Shown here in pieces: positions 60,000-64,000 of a stretch of 64,000 bases of DNA. The notes under the pieces were generated by a model. That model was given only the letters and a program-made list of their open reading frames with translations, was not told the origin of the DNA and did not search any database. Origin of the DNA: Nissolia schottii (taxonomy: Eukaryota; Streptophyta; Magnoliopsida; Fabales; Fabaceae); contig QANU01109800.1 of NCBI GenBank assembly GCA_003254905.1, positions 532,417 to 596,416 on the forward strand, read 5' to 3'. A program made the position numbers and the translations under genes. The number at the start of each line of letters is the position of its first letter. The stretch's first letter is position 1.

Positions 60000-62130
60000 G
60001 AGACGAGAAATATTCTACTAGTTTGTTGCAAATGAAGTTGTTGCAGTGGAAGGAATTTGATATCAATAGGGACCCTGTACCTTTCTTTTCTTCTCTTTTT
60101 TTTGTTTTGTTTTTTCTTTTGTTTTTCTCTTCTTTGTAGTTCTTGTCAATGCAGTGAGAAACAATATGAAAGGACAAGTTAAAAATATATATAATTTTTG
60201 CTTTCAAAATTTATTTTTGTTACTAAATAGTGCATACAAGTTAGCTTAGTTAAGCAGGTTCTGTATGCATGCTCACTCCATATTTTTTATGAAGCAACAT
60301 GTTCAATTTGTATAAACAAAGCACTAGCAACTCTTGCAAAAAAAACATAAAAAGATAGATAGATAAATAAATAAATATTTTATTTTAATCCATCCATCCA
60401 AAAATAATAATAATAAAATAATTCATGCCTTGTTTTTATTTGGCTGTAAAACAATTAGCCACATAATGAAATATACAAGTTTTCCACATTAGGACCTTTA
60501 TGCAAAGTTAACTTGAGTATGAGCAGAAATTGTGTCCACTTTCAAAATCCATGCTAGCAAGCAGATGTAACTGCTGGAAAAGCAATTTTCTTTTTCTTTT
60601 CTTTAGATTTTTTGACTTTATTATATAATTATTAGTATGTTACAAGGAATAGTGTAATATGAAAGAAGGAAGTGATCTGCTATTCCCAACTTACCAATCC
60701 CAGAAAATTTTCATTACAACTTGCTATTTGCTACTCTAATAATACCAATGAGAGACTAAAACGTAAAAACAAATATTTTCTTCCCATAAGCACGTGAGTA
60801 GGAATGGTGTCAGTGCTAAATATAGTTTATGTAGTTAGCAAAAAAAAATTGGATAAATTTCCTGCTTTTACTCATTAGATTTTTTTCTATTATTCTTTTT
60901 GGAAAAGAATGACAAAAGATGTTGCCGACTAAATATATTGATGCAAGATTCTCAGATAATTTAGATAAAGGCTATGTGATTCTACTTTGATTAGGTAGGA
61001 TCTCTTTACATCTACATTTGGATCTTTAAGTTAGCACTAGTAGATGTTAATATCAATTTAAGAATAAAAAGGTTTTAATTAATAAAAAATTACAAGGCCT
61101 TTATTAATTGATCCATATTTATAATATTTTTTATGAGATCGGACACTGTGTTATTTCACATTTCATCTACCATTAAATTAAATCTCAATTTAACAAAACG
61201 AATGTTTAATCTGTTAAAAAAAAGGGACAAGATAACATTGAAGGTTGTTAGGGATGGGCAATCAGGACATGTGTACAAAGATGAGGAGGAAATGTCAATG
61301 TTCATGTTGGAATATGTCATATGTTATATGTATATATCTTTTACTCTCTTTTAAACTTTCATGAGATCCTGCCTGAGATCTTCCTGACCCAAGAGGAACA
61401 TGCCCCATTTTGTTTGGTTTGTCAACTTTATCTCTTTTGGAAGGATCCCCTTTTTTATTTTTTATTTTTTAAAGTATATGATAATATGATGCTTTGTTTA
61501 ATGTTTATGCAATTTTTGCTCCCTCCAACCCTGTGTGCTTGGTAGCTGTCACACAGGACTTGATGTCATGCACACAATTCTGCCTTTCAAATTTCTTTAT
61601 TCCTTTGCTTATTCCTAGTCAGTTGCTGTTTGGATTAAAAAAATCTGGTAAGGTTGAAAAAGCTAACAAAAGATGGCCATTGAGAATTTAGGATGTCAAA
61701 ATTGTAATCTCCACCCCACATGTGGCTTAGTCTTAAATAATTTGAAAGTTTGGCAATGTGAGTCTTTAGTGTATTATAAGAAAGGCTGAAAAATTAAGAG
61801 AGGAAGATATCCTAAAGACAAATCAAACACATAAACTTCTAGAAAGTGGAAAAAATAATTTAAAACTGGTGATAGCTCATAGCCTAGCTGCATTCCATAA
61901 TGGATAAGAACCCAAAAGGGTGTGGGAGAAAACATTTTTGCCCTTCCAACCACTGTCCAAATCAAAACTCTTCTCTATCCTTGGAACTTGGAAGTATGAG
62001 TGGCAAAATTCTTATATAGTCATGAAACGTTACGTTAAATATGTTTCTAACAACACATTATAATATTTCATCTTTTATCTTTAAAAGAGCTATTACTTGA
62101 AGTTAAAATGTTATTCTGTGTATATAGTAA
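60000..62130. other. Intergenic, no gene seen
   Basis: SOFL 3' region then AT-rich DNA with simple repeats (GATA/AATA run near 60354-60380). Plus-strand frames at 61133-61691 and the minus frame at 61774-61965 show no family features. Confidence 0.55.
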
Positions 62131-62132
62131 TG

Positions 62133-62351
62133 TGTTAAGAATAATATTAAATTTAGAATATATTATATTGATTTAGTTTTGATTTCATTTGACATTACCC
62201 TAATTTTGTCATTATGCTAATTTATTCTCATAAGCCTATAAATAGGCCTAAACTTATTGAACTTAACACTGATTGAAGAATAGAATCCTTGATTGTCTTT
62301 TTCTTTGGTTATCTTCTTTGGTTATCATCTCTGATTTATCATGAAATCTCA
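62133..62351 (+). repeat. Left LTR
   Basis: 219 bp, TG...CA, TATA box at 62237-62244. Confidence 0.93.
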
Positions 62352-62753
62352 CATGGTATCAGAGCCATGGCACCCTTCGTGAGCAATCTCATCTCGGCCA
62401 CCTCCACCTCCGCCGTTACTCCTCCATCCTCTCCCCTGCTCCTCCAACCTCATCCACTCCCCCTGCGAGCACACCCGCGAGGTCCACTCTGCCGACTACA
62501 ACTCCCTCCCTACATCCTCCGCCGCTCTTTCCTATTGTCATCATCGCCGCCACCTTCGTCGCCATTGCAGCCTTCGTCGTCACCTCCTGCCAGGCCCACG
62601 CCGTCACCGTTGCCAGATCCGTACTCTTACGTCGCCGCATCACGTTTATTGCTGCAACTCTTCCATGGTTGCATTGATGCTAGTTGCCGCATTGTTGGTG
62701 AGCTCCACCGTCGCTTAATCTTCAGCCTCGTCGCCGGTAGCGACTCCTTCGAA

Positions 62754-62940
62754 GTCTCCGATGTTGCCTATCGCTGCCTGCTGCCTCTATGCAGTCTCTG
62801 ATGTTGCCTATCATTGCCTCTGTGCAGTCTCCGATATTGCTTATCACTGCCTCTGTGCAGTCTCCGATGTTGCCTATCGCTCCCTCTGTGCAGTCCTCGA
62901 TGTTGCCTATCGTTGCCTCTGTGTAGCCCCCGATGTTTGC
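62754..62940 (+). repeat. 33-bp minisatellite inside the TRIM-like element
   Basis: Unit starts at 62794, 62827, 62860, 62893 and 62926 are exactly 33 bp apart, with an imperfect earlier unit at 62754. The consensus contains GTCTCCGATGTTGCCTATC. One plus frame translates to the 11-residue repeat AVSDVAYHCLC, but stops and lack of a start argue against a protein. Confidence 0.88.
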
Positions 62941-63030
62941 GTACAAGTCCTTGGCACCACTCTTATTTTTTCTTAACAATCTTCGCTTGCGACAAGCTAA
63001 AAGCTCATGGAGCTTTAGCTTGAGGGAGAG

Positions 63031-63249
63031 TGTTAAGAATAATATTAAATTTAGAATATATTAGATTGATTTAGTTCCGATTTCATTTGACATTACCCTA
63101 ATTTTGTCATTATGTTAATTTATTCTCATAAGCCTATAAATAGGCCTAAACTTATTGTACTCAACACTGATTGAAGAATAGAATCCTTGATTGTCTTTTT
63201 CTTTGGTTATCTTCTTTGGTTATCATCTCTGATTTATCATGAAATCTCA
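63031..63249 (+). repeat. Right LTR
   Basis: 219 bp, about six substitutions from the left LTR and no indels. Confidence 0.93.
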
Positions 63250-63254
63250 CCGTA

Positions 63255-64000
63255 TTCAACACAATACTCTTTTAAGTACAAATGAATTTCTCATTAGTCG
63301 AGGCATGGAGAGGGTGGTTTGTTGCTTCCAAACACGCCTCTAGTATCTGATCTTCCTATTTATGACATTGCCAATTTTGGTTTGGATGTTCCCATTTCAC
63401 AAGACAACACCTTTTGAATTTCTGCGGCTTGCAAGCTTTATGCCAAGGACATGAATGTGGCACACACTGACAGGTCTAGTTAGTGAGCATAACTCATTAC
63501 GTCACTGCTATAAACCCATGTTGTTATGGTTTTGGAAGCAGTGTTTTTTTTTTTAAAATTTTTTTAAATACACTTGCAATCCTATAGAAAAAACCACTCT
63601 TCAAATCACACAGTAATTTTATTTTCTTCCAAGTACATGCTCTTAATTTTGGAAACTCTTTTATCCTAGTAAACTTTTATTGCTCAATCCTGGACTTCAA
63701 ATGTATGACACAAGACTCTTCCTCCCCTCTTTGTGGACTTTGAACAAGAAATTTCCAATAATTGAACCTTTGGAATTTGGATAAGTGCGTGACTGGCCAT
63801 ATAATTTCATAATGCAAATACAAACAAAAACCTTGAAGAGAGATACACAAAGAGAGAGCATACAATTTGTATTTCGCTTTAAATATCTCCAAGTGGACTC
63901 CTGAATTGATAAATGAAAATTAATTGTGTTGTAGTTCATGAAGTCGCGTTGACTCGAGAGCACAAAGAGGGGGCTCTGCCAAACTGATCCAAAGTCAATT
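63255..64000. other. Window end, no gene seen
   Basis: AT-rich sequence. Overlapping minus-strand frames at 63677-63963 lack any recognisable motif. Confidence 0.5.

Larger units (their letters stand above)
62133..63249 (+). mobile_element. Non-autonomous LTR retrotransposon (TRIM-like), 1117 bp
   Basis: Two LTRs of exactly 219 bp (62133-62351, 63031-63249), both TGTTAAGA...TCTCA, differ at about six positions. Two bases after the left LTR is TGGTATCAGAGCC (62354-62366), the primer site complementary to initiator tRNA-Met used by Ty1/copia elements. A purine tract, GAGGGAGAG, ends just before the right LTR. Each LTR has a TATAAATA box (62237, 63135). The 679-bp interior has no protease, integrase or reverse transcriptase, so mobility would need a helper. 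The flanking pentamers (TAATG, CCGTA) do not match, so no target duplication is seen. Confidence 0.92.

Noticed and set aside
62289-62801. 170-codon plus-strand frame across the left LTR
   Set aside because: Runs from the LTR into the interior of the TRIM-like element; Pro/Ser-rich with no retroelement domain and no host homologue recognised.
1-64000. CRISPR arrays, operons, phage or bacterial genes
   Set aside because: None seen; the window is plant nuclear DNA throughout.

Overview
The window is nuclear DNA of a flowering plant, almost certainly a eudicot and possibly a legume. The legume guess rests on the style of the repeats and of the protein sequences, not on a diagnostic gene. The evidence is intron-rich genes with GT-AG splice sites, AT-rich introns and intergenic DNA, plant-only families (SOFL, CYSTM, D-type cyclin, plant CBM22-GH10 xylanase, SF3/PLIM-type LIM protein), and typical plant transposons. 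Nothing bacterial or viral is present. Two assembly gaps (27015-27847, 41771-41792) and one isolated N (47908) interrupt the sequence.

Layout: 1-5.5 kb is AT-rich repeat-derived DNA. 5.5-8.9 kb holds a seven-exon secreted CBM22-GH10 endo-xylanase (+). 10.3-10.6 kb holds a small secreted peptide precursor, CLE/IDL-like (-). 12.6-13.3 kb holds the single-exon mitochondrial octanoyltransferase LIP2 (-). 14.8-15.8 kb is a truncated hAT-like end with a minisatellite. 16.7-19.0 kb holds the GTPase ARL8 (+, six exons). 19.6 and 20.4 kb carry an intact tRNA-Pro(UGG) and a decayed copy. 21.4-22.9 kb holds a two-LIM actin-binding protein (+, five exons). 23.6-24.8 kb holds a CYSTM tail-anchored protein (-, three exons), convergent with the LIM gene. 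26.7-28.0 kb is a Mutator-like element with about 187-bp terminal inverted repeats and a perfect 9-bp target duplication. 30.6-31.7 kb is a non-autonomous hAT element. About 34.7 kb is a tRNA-derived SINE. 36.3-40.1 kb holds a 14-exon nucleobase-ascorbate transporter (+). 41.3-41.8 kb is an LTR fragment abutting a gap. 42.7-44.8 kb holds a D-type cyclin (+, five exons) with upstream ORFs and a MITE-like insertion in intron 4. 45-54 kb is gene-poor. 54.6-58.2 kb holds a degenerate MULE-like segment and a 5'-truncated L1-type LINE with a perfect 18-bp target duplication. 59.0-60.0 kb holds a SOFL gene (+, four exons). 62.1-63.2 kb is a compact non-autonomous LTR element (TRIM-like) with two 219-bp LTRs and a 33-bp minisatellite.

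The genes are unrelated housekeeping or developmental loci, each with its own promoter, and they form no pathway cluster. Exon coordinates were derived by hand from frame, splice consensus and family knowledge. I found no convincing novel multi-gene system. The most noteworthy items are a 30-bp in-frame tandem duplication at the xylanase nucleophile, the overlapping uORF and altered LxCxE motif of the cyclin, the transposons with diagnosable boundaries, and the intact/decayed tRNA-Pro pair.
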